Shown: in pieces, positions 42,457 to 51,396 of the stretch
Position numbering within the stretch: the stretch's first letter is position 1
Layout of the letters: each line of letters opens with the position of its first letter
Origin: Candidatus Eremiobacteraceae bacterium
GTDB lineage: Bacteria; Vulcanimicrobiota; Vulcanimicrobiia; Eremiobacterales; Eremiobacteraceae
Assembly: GCA_035295225.1 (NCBI GenBank)
Contig: DATGJI010000052.1
Coordinates: 62,001 to 126,000, forward strand
Direction: 5' to 3'
DNA: 64,000 nt
Position numbers and translations under genes: made by a program
Notes under the pieces: generated by a model
What the model was told of the DNA's origin: nothing
Seen by the model: the letters and a program-made list of their open reading frames with translations, nothing else
The model's database searches: none

Positions 42457-44055
42457 TTGAAGCATTTTAACGCTTGCATTGTCGCCGGTGCAATTTTGGC
42501 ATTAGCGATTGCTTCAGGATGTACGAACGGATCGAACTCGGCCCTTCCCCCCATTCATCAGTCCGGAGGTCCGGCTTCTGCGATAAGCCCGCCGCCTGCC
42601 GTTCACGAAGCGCACACTAAGAAGGGAATGTGGTTCACAATTGCACCCCCGGCTCCGAAATCGCACCTGCGGATCTTTCGACGTCACAAGATACGACCGA
42701 CTGATACTGACACAACTACGGATGAATGTCCCTCCGGCGGTTACTGCGTAATAGCGGGTCAAACCATGACAATCAGCGGGCTAACGATCAACTGCAACGG
42801 TTGCCCGCAAAATCAAACGGTTCTTGTGACAACTTCTACCGTTAGGGTTGGCACAACGTACGTTATGCCTTCATCGCCGATCCCAGTACCAGGCACTTTC
42901 TCGATTACCGATGAATCGACCACAGATACTCCCCTAGGTACATATCTGGGAATCGTTGTGCAGGCCAGCCCGTCCCCAAGGGCTATCATTTCATCAGTCG
43001 ATCAGCTCGAAAACCATCTTTGTAGCGTCAACGCCGGCCAATGTCCTGTCCTGGAAATCGACGATATGTCGACCGGCAATCCTGTGCCCGTTAGCAGCCC
43101 TGCTGGTCCGCCTCCAACTGTGGTCGGAAACCAAATGAATCTGAGTGTTCGAGTCAAACCTGGAACCGGAACCGGTTCATATGCGTTATCCGATGTAGCA
43201 TGGACAATCGACGGAAACCCGATCGCTGGATACGACTTCAGCGGAGATCCGCCATCGCCGTTTACGAACGCTGATTCATTGTTGACGAATCCAAAGTTCT
43301 ACTGGCTCGCCGGCACCGCACCCGGAACGACATTCCAAGTGAGTGTCACCGCTCACATCTCGGGTATAGACCATTATGAACTATCGGATGACGGCGAAAC
43401 GGCGTATTATACGGTTGAGGCGCCGAAGGTCGATAGCATGACCGCGACCGCTGGAACTGTTCAAGTGGGGACTAGTCGGAACTCAGCGTCTCTCTACCTT
43501 GAGTTCGGAGCCGGAGTTGTAGGTAACACAGGGGTCGTTTGGCACTACAAAGCAGACGCGGCTCAAGACTTTGCTGGAAATATTGCTGGCTCGCAGCAGA
43601 TCTACATCGTGACAGACTCATTCGCACCTCAAGGCTGTGATTCTGCCGCAACAACAACAGGGTTTAACTCGGACAGCGGCCCGCTCTACCAAGGGTACAC
43701 GTCCATCTTAGCGGGCTCGACGAACCAAGAGTGGACGAGTACCGATAGCCCGGGAACAGAGCTTTCAAGTCCGTCACCGTGCACCTCATTGAATAGGTCC
43801 GACCAATTTAAAGACTGGTTTATGTTTGAGCCCCAGTCGAATGGAAGTCACATGGTATACAATCCGATCTGGATACCGATGGGTACTCAGACGTGGCAGT
43901 GGCAGGGCCAAGCCGACTATACCACGCCGCATTGCTCCGCCGGACAATGGTGTCTCGCCTCAGGAAGTGATACAGTCAACCCTGCGACGATACTTTCGAG
44001 CCCTCAGCCGTCGGACGAACCATCTTGGCCATGTATATATCCTCCGGGATGTTGA
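42457..44055 (+). CDS. Secreted lipoprotein of unknown function
   Basis: This 532-residue protein starts at TTG 42457 with a purine-rich GGGGGGA upstream. The signal peptide ends in a lipobox (ALAIASGC). The mature protein is Pro/Thr/Ser-rich, with Cys pairs (INCNGC; GDTVNP-like loops) and several beta-rich stretches resembling Ig-like domains. A Trp-rich block (MGTQTWQWQGQADYTTPHCS) lies near the end. I recognise no family. It resembles the host's own surface lipoproteins in style. It reads toward the right end of the casposon. Confidence 0.55.
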   Translation: MKHFNACIVAGAILALAIASGCTNGSNSALPPIHQSGGPASAISPPPAVHEAHTKKGMWFTIAPPAPKSHLRIFRRHKIRPTDTDTTTDECPSGGYCVIAGQTMTISGLTINCNGCPQNQTVLVTTSTVRVGTTYVMPSSPIPVPGTFSITDESTTDTPLGTYLGIVVQASPSPRAIISSVDQLENHLCSVNAGQCPVLEIDDMSTGNPVPVSSPAGPPPTVVGNQMNLSVRVKPGTGTGSYALSDVAWTIDGNPIAGYDFSGDPPSPFTNADSLLTNPKFYWLAGTAPGTTFQVSVTAHISGIDHYELSDDGETAYYTVEAPKVDSMTATAGTVQVGTSRNSASLYLEFGAGVVGNTGVVWHYKADAAQDFAGNIAGSQQIYIVTDSFAPQGCDSAATTTGFNSDSGPLYQGYTSILAGSTNQEWTSTDSPGTELSSPSPCTSLNRSDQFKDWFMFEPQSNGSHMVYNPIWIPMGTQTWQWQGQADYTTPHCSAGQWCLASGSDTVNPATILSSPQPSDEPSWPCIYPPGC

Positions 44056-44078
44056 ACTCTTCGTTTGAGGTTAGTCAA

Positions 44079-44600
44079 TTGAAAAAGTTTATCCGCATCT
44101 CGTCACTTGTAGCGTTGATAACCATGGTTTCAGCGAGTTCGGGCTGGACGATGGGCGACTTTCCCAACCCCAATACGCTATCGGGAGTTTCGTGGGGGCC
44201 GTCCGCACATGACCTTCAACTCGGCGTAGTCGTACCGGGATCCGTTAAGAGCGGTGGGCCAATCCTAGCTCAAATATACGTCAGAAACACGGGGCCGCAC
44301 ATCGTGATCACCCGCCGAGGTAATCTCGACGAATACAAGGTGACGATCCGCAGACAAGATGACACGTTAGTGAAGACGGTGCGAGGTATGCCAACGGGCT
44401 TTACATCAGACGGTCAATTGGATGCTGATCTGCGAACTGGCAACGTCTACCATAGGGCTCTCGACATCGGCGCCCAATACGATTTGTCCCCGGGCGTCTA
44501 CCGCATTCAGGTTTCGACTGACGTTTATACCGGCTATGGCGTTCCTTATGCAATAATTTGTACGCTAAAGTCAAACCCGCTTCAGCTAGTAGTTCGTTAA
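44079..44600 (+). CDS. Small exported protein of unknown function, last gene of the casposon
   Basis: This 173-residue protein starts at TTG 44079 (GAGG upstream) with a signal peptide (FIRISSLVALITMVSAS). The mature part is beta-rich (DLQLGVVVPGSVKSGGPILA, AQIYVRNTGPHIVITRRGN, SPGVYRIQVSTDVYTG), like an Ig/CARDB-type extracellular domain. It overlaps the preceding lipoprotein gene in frame offset and ends 69 bp before the right inverted repeat begins. The function is unknown. Confidence 0.55.
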   Translation: MKKFIRISSLVALITMVSASSGWTMGDFPNPNTLSGVSWGPSAHDLQLGVVVPGSVKSGGPILAQIYVRNTGPHIVITRRGNLDEYKVTIRRQDDTLVKTVRGMPTGFTSDGQLDADLRTGNVYHRALDIGAQYDLSPGVYRIQVSTDVYTGYGVPYAIICTLKSNPLQLVVR

Positions 44601-44668
44601 CCGCCCTCGTTCCACGTTTGTTGTCGTTGCGTCACGGATCCAAACGCAGCTAACAAGGCAACGCCCGA

Positions 44669-44703
44669 AAACCGGACGTTTGAGCCACATTGTGTAGTAT
44701 CCC
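44669..44703 (-). repeat. Right terminal inverted repeat
   Basis: On the minus strand, GGGATACTACACAA (44703-44690), seven variable bases, then CAAACGTCCGGTTT (44682-44669). It matches the left end in sequence, spacing and outward orientation. The terminal GGG is the element edge. Confidence 0.95.
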
Positions 44704-44717
44704 CTTGGGTTCGCAGA
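44704..44717. repeat. Right target-site duplication of the casposon
   Basis: An exact second copy of CTTGGGTTCGCAGA, directly after the right inverted repeat and continuous with the second half of the interrupted peptidase gene. Confidence 0.95.
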
Positions 44718-45417
44718 CGCACTCTCACGCAGCGGCGTTCGATATTTGGCGGCTTCCCCCGAGACCATGTTGGCGCCGGGGGTACCGTCAGCGAAAGTCG
44801 CCGACGCCATTAGCGCGGGAGGCGACTGGCCGCGCGCCGTTGTGGACGCCACCATGCGAACGCGCTACGGTGCGGCCGGCGACACGTTTCATCCGGCCGC
44901 AGCATTCGACGTCTTCGATCTCGCGCCCGCGAAAATGGCGGCGGTTCGAAGCGCTGTGCGCTCGTTCGACGATGCCGCCGCTTCGCTGCCCCGCGGTTCC
45001 GGGCAACTGGCCGCGCTGCGAGCCGATCTGCGGTCCGTCCACGGCATGGTGCGATTCGACCGCACGGGGATGCCTTGGCACGCGGACCGGCCGGCCGAGG
45101 CGATATACGATGCCGTCGCTTCGGACGAACGGCTGCCGACCGAACTTCGAACAGCTGCACACACCGCTGCGGCGGCCGTGAGGGACATCGTCCTCGCGCA
45201 TGCCGAGGCGAAGGCCTTCGGTCCTTTCCACTCGTCGTACAGCGACGCCGCCGGCCCAACCGTCCATGCCCCAACATCGCGCGCGAACTACGATGCGTGG
45301 GCGGATCAGGGCGTGAGCGAGACGCACAACGGATTCTACGACGCGGTCGACGGTCGCGACTTCGCGCGCGCCGTCGGCGCCTACAACGCCGAACAGGACG
45401 CGGCCGGCGCCGTCTAA
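44718..45417 (+). pseudogene. Clostripain-family (C11) peptidase, C-terminal part
   Basis: Joined to the left part at the duplication, the frame continues as LGFADALSRSGVRYLAASPE and then MLAPGVPSAKVADAISAGGD, giving one uninterrupted coding sequence of 418 codons (557 + 700 bases). The segment holds the typical C11 C-terminal helical domain (KMAAVRSAVRSFDDAAASLP). On its own it has no signal or catalytic residues; internal ATGs could give a nonfunctional fragment. The gene is therefore inactivated in this genome. Confidence 0.9.
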
Positions 45418-45538
45418 TGGGCGGCTAGTCCAACAACGCTCGAAAAATTATGTCCGAACCCTGCCATTCCGTTCGTCGTCACGATGTACGGGCAAGCGAA
45501 ACACGCCCGGTTGCGGAACTCTTGAAGTCAAGGAGACT

Positions 45539-45880
45539 ATGACGATGAGCGAATTTCTCTACATCTATCGCGGCGGCGAGCGCGCGAACACCCCCGAGGA
45601 ATCGGAAAAGGTCATGCAGCGCTGGGTCGCGTGGATGACCGAACTCGGTCAGAAGGGCCACATGAAAGATCGCGGCCAGCCGCTGGAGGCCGAAGGCAAG
45701 GTCGTCAAAGGCAAGCAGAAAGTCGTCACCGATGGCCCCTATGCGGAGACAAAGGACGTCGTCGGCGGCTATACGCTGGTCGAAGCACGAGACCTCGCGC
45801 ACGCCGCGGACCTCGCGAAGGGCTGCCCGATCTTCGACACCGGAGGAATGGTCGAAGTCCGGCCCGTCATGGAGATGTAG
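45539..45880 (+). CDS. YciI/YCII-related protein
   Basis: This 113-residue protein reads SEFLYIYRGGERANTPEESE, QRWVAWMTELGQKGHMKDRG and VTDGPYAETKDVVGGYTLVE, the DGPF/YCII-related fold (alpha-beta barrel). Such proteins commonly precede an ECF sigma factor of the kind found next door. The ATG at 45539 has AAGGAG eight bases upstream. Its TAG overlaps the sigma factor GTG by one base, so they are co-translated. It may act as a sensor or enzyme for a small metabolite. Confidence 0.85.
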   Translation: MTMSEFLYIYRGGERANTPEESEKVMQRWVAWMTELGQKGHMKDRGQPLEAEGKVVKGKQKVVTDGPYAETKDVVGGYTLVEARDLAHAADLAKGCPIFDTGGMVEVRPVMEM

Positions 45881-47124
45881 TGTCGGTAGACGAGCATCTC
45901 TTCCGGCGTGAGTCCGGGCGAATGGTCGCCACGCTCGCGCGAATCTTCGGGATGCACAACCTCGGCTTAGCGGAAGACGTCGTCCAAGACGCCTTCTGCC
46001 GAGCCTTGGAGACGTGGAAGTTGCGCGGCGTTCCCGACAATCCGGCCGCGTGGTTGATGGCGACTGCGAAGAATCGCGCTATCGACGTCTTGCGCAAAGA
46101 GCGCAAGGTCCGAGAATTCTCTCCCGAGCTCGATCGCCTTCATGAGAGCGAGTGGACGCTCGTCCCGACGATCGAAGAATACTTCCAGCCGAGCTCGATC
46201 AAAGACGATCTTCTGCGCATGATGTTCTCGGCGTGCGATCCCCGTCTGTCGGAAGAAGCGCAAGTCGCGCTCGTCCTGCATCTCGTTTGCGGGTTCGGCG
46301 CAGCCGAAATCGCGGCTGCGTTCTTAAGCGGCAGAGCGGCGATCGAAAAGCGCATCACGCGGGCAAAGCGCGTCCTGGCAGGAGCGAGACGCCTCTTCGA
46401 CCTCACCGACCGCGACTTCTCAAACCGCCTCACAACCGTGAGGCGCGCGCTCTATCTCCTCTTCAACGAAGGTTACCATGGCGCATCGCGCGAGTCCGTC
46501 GTTCGCGCCGAGTTGTGCCGCGAGGCGATGCGCCTGGCAGCATTGCTTCTCGATTTCGCGCCCGCCGCCACACCCGAGACCTACGCGCTCTGCGGGCTGA
46601 TGTGGCTGCACGCCGCGCGCCTGCCCGCGCGAATCGACGCGGCCGGGGACCTGACGCCGCTCGCGGACCAAGACCGAACGCTCTGGGACGCATCGCTTAT
46701 CAAGGAAGGGCAACGATTGCTCGAGCTGTCTGCGGTTGGATCGGACATCTCCGAATACCATGTTGAGGCTGCTATCGCCGCCGTGCACGCTAACGCCGCG
46801 AGTTCGCGAGAAACCAATTGGGCAGAGATCGTGTCGCTGTACGACAAGCTGCTCAACTTGCAGCCTTCGCCGATCGTAGCGCTCAACCGCGCGATCGCGA
46901 TTGCTCAAGCCGACGGTCCGGCCCCGGGGCTCGCGGAGATCCGCGCGATTCAAGGCGCTGAACGCCTTGCCGACTATCCTTTCTATCATGCCGCCATCGG
47001 CGAACTTGAATTGCGCAGCGGGAACGCAGCGTCGGCGCGCAAGAGTTTCCAAAACGCCGCGGCCGTCGCGCGCAATCCGACGGAGCGACGATTCCTCGAC
47101 CGGCGAGCGCGAGCGTGCGAGTAA
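45880..47124 (+). CDS. ECF RNA polymerase sigma factor with C-terminal TPR-like extension
   Basis: This 414-residue protein starts at GTG 45880, one base into the YciI stop. Sigma region 2 is LAEDVVQDAFCRALETWKL plus NPAAWLMATAKNRAIDVLRK; region 4 is VALVLHLVCGFGAAEIAAAF. The long C-terminal part (ALYLLFNEGYHGASRESVVR, LALCGLMWLHAAR-type helices) matches the DUF6596/SigJ-like extension of sigma factors paired with YciI proteins. The extension probably regulates sigma activity without a separate anti-sigma. Targets are unknown. Earlier frame starts lie inside the YciI gene. Confidence 0.9.
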   Translation: MSVDEHLFRRESGRMVATLARIFGMHNLGLAEDVVQDAFCRALETWKLRGVPDNPAAWLMATAKNRAIDVLRKERKVREFSPELDRLHESEWTLVPTIEEYFQPSSIKDDLLRMMFSACDPRLSEEAQVALVLHLVCGFGAAEIAAAFLSGRAAIEKRITRAKRVLAGARRLFDLTDRDFSNRLTTVRRALYLLFNEGYHGASRESVVRAELCREAMRLAALLLDFAPAATPETYALCGLMWLHAARLPARIDAAGDLTPLADQDRTLWDASLIKEGQRLLELSAVGSDISEYHVEAAIAAVHANAASSRETNWAEIVSLYDKLLNLQPSPIVALNRAIAIAQADGPAPGLAEIRAIQGAERLADYPFYHAAIGELELRSGNAASARKSFQNAAAVARNPTERRFLDRRARACE

Positions 47125-47297
47125 CGCAAGAGAGCGCTCGCTGTGTGGTATCGTTGTTTGCCTTTCTGACTAGGCCGGATTCCCGCATTTGACCTGGACA
47201 TAGTCACGAGGTCCAATCAGACGCGCGCGGCGAATTGACGCTTCTGGGGTTCGGATCTGTTCCAAAGACTTTTCTTTGTAAGAAAAGGACTAAATCT

Positions 47298-48455
47298 ATG
47301 ATTTCTTACGATCTACTTCGTTTCAGTCGTGCGTTTGTCGCCCTAACATCCACCATTGCATTAGTGCAAGGCTGCGGAAACATTCAAAATCTTGCTGTTT
47401 CTTCGGCTGGTTCTGATCTGCACGGAATCGGACCGGATGTCGTGCAAACTCCGCCGATCGGCCCCACTCCCCCGCCTACGGGAAATTTCATGGTCGAGTA
47501 TTCGATACCGACCATCGGTGCAAAGCCGCGCGGCATCAGTCACTGCAGATACAATCTCTGCGTGACTGAATACGCTGCGTCGAAAGTCGCGATTCTCACG
47601 ACGACCGGCGAATTCTTCGAATACGCCACGCCGACGCGCGACGCTGGACCGGACCTTATCGGAGGCGGACCAGACAATAATTATTGGTTCACCGAATCCA
47701 AAGCCAACAAGATCGGCCGGTTGACGCCCACAGGCTCGATCACTGAATATCCGATCTCCACGCCCAACAGTGTGCCGATGGGCATATGGACGGGCGATGC
47801 TGCGACGAGACTCGTGTGGTTCACCGAGTCAAGGTCCGATAAGATCGCCTCGATCAATGTCGACACTGGAGTGATCTCCGAATATCCCATACCGACGCCC
47901 AGTAGCGACCCCGTCAGCATTTCAAAAGATAAAGACGGCAGCATGTGGTTCGTCGAGCACGCAGCCAACAAAGTGGGGACGATCTCGTCGACGGGCGTCA
48001 TCACCGAATTCAGAGTCCCGACGCAGAATAGCGGCGTCCAAGACATCACCTACGTTGAAGATGGAAACGTGTGGATCACAGAGCCTCTCGTGGGAAAAAT
48101 CGCGCGTGTGAGGGTGCCGGGAGGCTTGATAACCGAGTACAGGGTGCCGTTCGCGGGCAGCGCTCCAGCGTACCTGACCGAGGGCGATACGGTCAATCAC
48201 GGCTACGATGGGAAGAATGAGAACGGCAAAGACCACGATGATCAGGTGTGGTTCACAGATTCCGGCCTCGATTCGGTGTCCGGATACAACTATGACACAT
48301 CGGCATTCGATGCGCCGATCGAGATCCCGACGGACAACGCAGGCGCCGGCAACGTCAGCTACGGTCCGGACAACAATATCTGGTTCATCGAACGAGAAGC
48401 GAATAAAGTCGGCGTCTATCATCTGCCGACGCCCGCCCCAAGTTCGTCGCCCTGA
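47298..48455 (+). CDS. Streptogramin-lyase-like propeller lipoprotein
   Basis: This protein of about 385 residues starts at ATG 47298, with signal and lipobox (STIALVQGC). Repeats such as GGPDNNYWFTESKANKIGRL, WFTESRSDKIASINVDTGVI, DGSMWFVEHAANKVGTI and GPDNNIWFIEREANKVGV form a Vgb-like beta-propeller. It is related to 1-543 and the casposon-borne copy at 40982-42241. The role outside the cell is unknown; ring-opening of streptogramins is the only known activity in the fold family. An in-frame ATG at 47235 lacks a signal-peptide context. Confidence 0.8.
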   Translation: MISYDLLRFSRAFVALTSTIALVQGCGNIQNLAVSSAGSDLHGIGPDVVQTPPIGPTPPPTGNFMVEYSIPTIGAKPRGISHCRYNLCVTEYAASKVAILTTTGEFFEYATPTRDAGPDLIGGGPDNNYWFTESKANKIGRLTPTGSITEYPISTPNSVPMGIWTGDAATRLVWFTESRSDKIASINVDTGVISEYPIPTPSSDPVSISKDKDGSMWFVEHAANKVGTISSTGVITEFRVPTQNSGVQDITYVEDGNVWITEPLVGKIARVRVPGGLITEYRVPFAGSAPAYLTEGDTVNHGYDGKNENGKDHDDQVWFTDSGLDSVSGYNYDTSAFDAPIEIPTDNAGAGNVSYGPDNNIWFIEREANKVGVYHLPTPAPSSSP

Positions 48456-48531
48456 CGACGCGGGCGACTTCGGTCGCGGCACGCCGTCTCGGTAAAGGTC
48501 CGCGTCGCATGCGTGACGGAAAGTCCGCCCG

Positions 48532-49095
48532 ATGAAGACCTTTGCCGACTGTTTAGACGAGCGGCGCGATCTGCTGATAGGCGAGAACTACGGGCCGCCG
48601 ATCGAGCGCGCGGTCGAGGAAATCGTGCGTGCGATCCGCTCAGGGGGCCGGGTGCTTCTCTTCGGCAACGGCGGCAGCGCCGCTCAGGCGCAGCACATCG
48701 CGGCTGAATTCTCCGGCCGCTTTCTTGCCGAGCGCCCCGCATGGTCCGGCATCGCGCTCACGACGGATACGAGCGCGCTCACCGCGATTGCGAACGACTA
48801 CGGATTCGAGCGCGTCTTCGAACGCCAAGTGCGCGCGATCGGCCGGCGCGGTGATGTGGCGATCGGCTTCACGACATCGGGCTCGTCGAAGAACGTGATC
48901 GAGGGCCTCCGCGCCGCGAAGGAAATCGGCGCGGTGCGCATCGTCTTCACCGGTAACGGCGGCGGACCGGTTGTAGACGACGCCGAGATCGCGATCGTCG
49001 GCCCCACCGGGCCATCGTGGAAGGTCCAGGAGGTGCACCTCGCGCTCGGCCACATCATGTGCGAGCTCTGCGAGATCGCGCTCCTGTCTACGTAG
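48532..49095 (+). CDS. gmhA: D-sedoheptulose 7-phosphate isomerase-like protein
   Basis: This 187-residue SIS-domain protein has ENYGPPIERAVEEIVRAIRS, RVLLFGNGGSAAQAQHIAAE and SGSSKNVIEGLRAAKEIGAV. The GNGGSAADAQH motif (here SAAQAQH) and the TSGxSKN sugar-phosphate loop define GmhA, which isomerises sedoheptulose 7-phosphate in heptose synthesis. It heads the surface-polysaccharide region and is convergent with the flippase gene. Confidence 0.88.
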   Translation: MKTFADCLDERRDLLIGENYGPPIERAVEEIVRAIRSGGRVLLFGNGGSAAQAQHIAAEFSGRFLAERPAWSGIALTTDTSALTAIANDYGFERVFERQVRAIGRRGDVAIGFTTSGSSKNVIEGLRAAKEIGAVRIVFTGNGGGPVVDDAEIAIVGPTGPSWKVQEVHLALGHIMCELCEIALLST

Positions 49096-50389
49096 TCACC
49101 TTCGGATCGCGAAGCGTGCGGACGATGGTCTTGAAGTCGTCGGCAGTCGGCAACCAGACGGCCAGCGGCGACAGCCCCGAATGCCTGCAGAAATACCATG
49201 TCGAGACCACGGCCGCGTTGAGATACGTGAGCGTACACCCGAGTGCTGCTCCGTTCAGCCCGAGACGGGGCACAAGGATGAGGCATAACGTTGTCTCCAC
49301 CACGGCGTTCATCACGGACGTGAACACCATGAAGATGGGCTTGCCCATCTGATAGTTGTAATACGTCGAGAGAATCCCGTTCGCGGAAATCGCAGCGATG
49401 CCGGGAAGCAGGATTCGCAGCGCGAGTGCCGCCGCGTGAAAGGGTGCGCCGTAAAGAGTATCGACAAGCCACGGCGCGATGAAGAATACGACGAGACCAG
49501 CCGACACGATGATCGCAAAGCTCGCGCGATTGGACTTGGCGGCGAGCGCCGCGGCTACTTCGCGCTTAGCAGATCCAACTCGCTTGGTTGCGGCTTGCGC
49601 GACCGAGCGTGAAACTCTCAGGAGAAGCTCTCCCGCGGACACCGCTACGGAATAGATGCCGAACGATGCCGCTCCGGCGAGCGAAACGATGACGATTGAA
49701 TCCACGCGGCTATTGATAAAACCAAAAATGCCGCCCGCGCCCGCTTTCAAACCGAACCCTAAGAGCCGGCCCACGACGGCCATCGTCGGTTCCGTGGGTT
49801 CGCCCTTGGCTTCGGGTGCCGTCCGCACGAGTATCGAGATGGCGATGCCCCAAACGCTCGCCACCCAGCCCCACATCGCACCAAGCGTGCCGAAATGAAA
49901 GACGTACAACGTGACGATGGATGCCGCAAACGTGCCGATCGCGAACGCCAAACCTTGCACGTTCAACGATCGTATCCAGCCTAAGCCGAGGAAGATCGGC
50001 CCCTGCCATGACAAAACGATCAATGCGGGCACTGCCGCCGCGAAGAGAAGCGGCGCCGGCGCCGGACCTTTGAGCCACACCCAGACACCGATGACGGCCC
50101 ATTCGATCAGAGATAGCAGCGCGAGCATGACGCTCAGGGGCTTCACGAGTTCTGCGAGCGGTTTACGCATTCGTGTCAGTTCGTACGTTATGGACAGACC
50201 GAGATTGCCCGTGACACCGCTGGCGGCCGCCTGAAACAACTGCAAAAGCGCGTACTCGCCTTTGCCGGCCGGACCGATCGCTTTGGCGACCGCGATGCCG
50301 GTCAGAGCACCGAAAAACGACTGACCCAGCGTGAAGATAAGCGTGCGGACGCTATCCTGACCGAGCGTCGTCTGCTCGCGTTTTCTCAT
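49088..50389 (-). CDS. Polysaccharide flippase, Wzx/MATE-like
   Basis: This 433-residue integral membrane protein has about twelve hydrophobic helices (for example LIFTLGQSFFGALTGIAVAK, APLLFAAAVPALIVLSWQGP, LALRILLPGIAAISANGILS). It has the early GPAGKGEYALLQL block and NAVVETTLCLILVPRLG typical of O-antigen/oligosaccharide flippases. It would move lipid-linked repeat units across the cytoplasmic membrane. Its start is close to the divergent deacetylase gene. The substrate is the local glycan by inference. Confidence 0.85.
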   Translation of the reverse strand: MRKREQTTLGQDSVRTLIFTLGQSFFGALTGIAVAKAIGPAGKGEYALLQLFQAAASGVTGNLGLSITYELTRMRKPLAELVKPLSVMLALLSLIEWAVIGVWVWLKGPAPAPLLFAAAVPALIVLSWQGPIFLGLGWIRSLNVQGLAFAIGTFAASIVTLYVFHFGTLGAMWGWVASVWGIAISILVRTAPEAKGEPTEPTMAVVGRLLGFGLKAGAGGIFGFINSRVDSIVIVSLAGAASFGIYSVAVSAGELLLRVSRSVAQAATKRVGSAKREVAAALAAKSNRASFAIIVSAGLVVFFIAPWLVDTLYGAPFHAAALALRILLPGIAAISANGILSTYYNYQMGKPIFMVFTSVMNAVVETTLCLILVPRLGLNGAALGCTLTYLNAAVVSTWYFCRHSGLSPLAVWLPTADDFKTIVRTLRDPKVTT

Positions 50390-50478
50390 CGCGCTCTATG
50401 ACGCCGACATGTGGATGCGGCGCACATCCACTTGTCGACCGGAGGGCGCGCCGCAGGCCGGAGGGAATTCAAAGCAAG

Positions 50479-51396
50479 ATGCAAGGCGAACCGCTCAGCG
50501 CCATCTCCGTCGACGTCGAGGACTATTTTCAAACCGAATCGTTCGCGCGCGACGTTCGCCGCGATGAGTGGCCGGCCTTTCCCTCGCGCGTGGTGGACAA
50601 CACGAGACGCGTGCTCGAGATATTCGCGCGTCACGACGTGCGCGGCACATTCTTCGTGCTCGGATGGGTCGCGGAGCGGTTTCCCGATCTTGTCCGCGAG
50701 ATCCGCGACGCCGGCCACGAGTTGGGGTGCCACAGCTACTGGCATCGGCTCATCTATACGCTGACGCCCGAGGAATTCGAAGCGGACACGCGGCGCGCGA
50801 AAGCCGCGATCGAAGATGCCGCCGGCGCCCCGATCGCGTGTTACCGTGCGCCGACCTTCTCCATCACAAAGCGCTCCATGTGGGCGCTCGACGTCTTGGC
50901 TCGATGCGGCTTCACCCGCGACTCGAGCATCTTTCCGATCTACCACGACCACTATGGTATCGTCGGCTCGCCGGTGCGGCCGTACGCGATCGAATGCGAC
51001 GCTGCGACGGTGACCGAATTTCCGATGTCGACATTTCGAGCGCTGCGCTACGATTTTCCGGTCGGCGGCGGCGGCTATCTGCGCATGCTGCCGTTGTGGT
51101 TCAACCGATTCGGCATGCGCAAGATACTGGACTCCGGCCGCCCCGCGATGGTCTATCTGCACCCGTGGGAGATCGACCCAGGACAGCCGCGTATCCGCAC
51201 GCGCTTGAAGTCGCGTCTTCGCCACTACACGAATCTCGCCGGTTTCCAGCGCAATCTCGAGGCGCTGCTGCGGACGTTCCGATTCGGCACGATGAGCGAT
51301 GTCATCGCGACGATGCCGCCGCTCTCGCGATATGCGCCGGCCGGCGGCGACGGTCTGATTCCGGCGAAAGCCGGCGGAACTACGCAGCCCGCCTGA
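50479..51396 (+). CDS. Polysaccharide deacetylase (NodB-like, DUF3473-type)
   Basis: This 305-residue protein starts at ATG 50479. The motifs ISVDVEDYFQTE (metal-binding Asp pair), GTFFVLGWVAERFPDL, GHELGCHSYWHRLIYT (His-x3-His) and FRAPTFS-like YRAPTFSITKRS are those of NodB-fold deacetylases. FPVGGGGYLRMLP and YLHPWEIDPGQPR match the DUF3473 subgroup of exosortase-linked polysaccharide clusters. It would remove N- or O-acetyl groups from a surface polymer. It lies beside the flippase and sugar transferase. Confidence 0.9.
   Translation: MQGEPLSAISVDVEDYFQTESFARDVRRDEWPAFPSRVVDNTRRVLEIFARHDVRGTFFVLGWVAERFPDLVREIRDAGHELGCHSYWHRLIYTLTPEEFEADTRRAKAAIEDAAGAPIACYRAPTFSITKRSMWALDVLARCGFTRDSSIFPIYHDHYGIVGSPVRPYAIECDAATVTEFPMSTFRALRYDFPVGGGGYLRMLPLWFNRFGMRKILDSGRPAMVYLHPWEIDPGQPRIRTRLKSRLRHYTNLAGFQRNLEALLRTFRFGTMSDVIATMPPLSRYAPAGGDGLIPAKAGGTTQPA

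Larger units (their letters stand above)
25988..44703. mobile_element. Complete casposon-type Cas1 transposon, 18,716 bp, with defence-like cargo
   Basis: The element is bounded by 35-bp inverted repeats and a 14-bp target duplication. Removing it together with one duplication copy restores the host peptidase frame, which proves the boundaries. The core genes are Cas1 (30778-32172), a MerR-like protein, a small HTH protein, an HNH nuclease and a family-B DNA polymerase (34257-37121). Left-arm genes mostly read leftward and right-arm genes mostly rightward from a divergent promoter region at 33209-33332. The element is visibly less GC-rich than its flanks. There is no Cas2, CRISPR array or effector. 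Both ends and all core frames look intact, so it may be active or recently active. Confidence 0.95.

Noticed and set aside
25988-44703. An integrative conjugative element or prophage
   Set aside because: There is no tyrosine integrase, relaxase, type IV secretion, terminase or capsid gene, and the ends match a Cas1 transposon.
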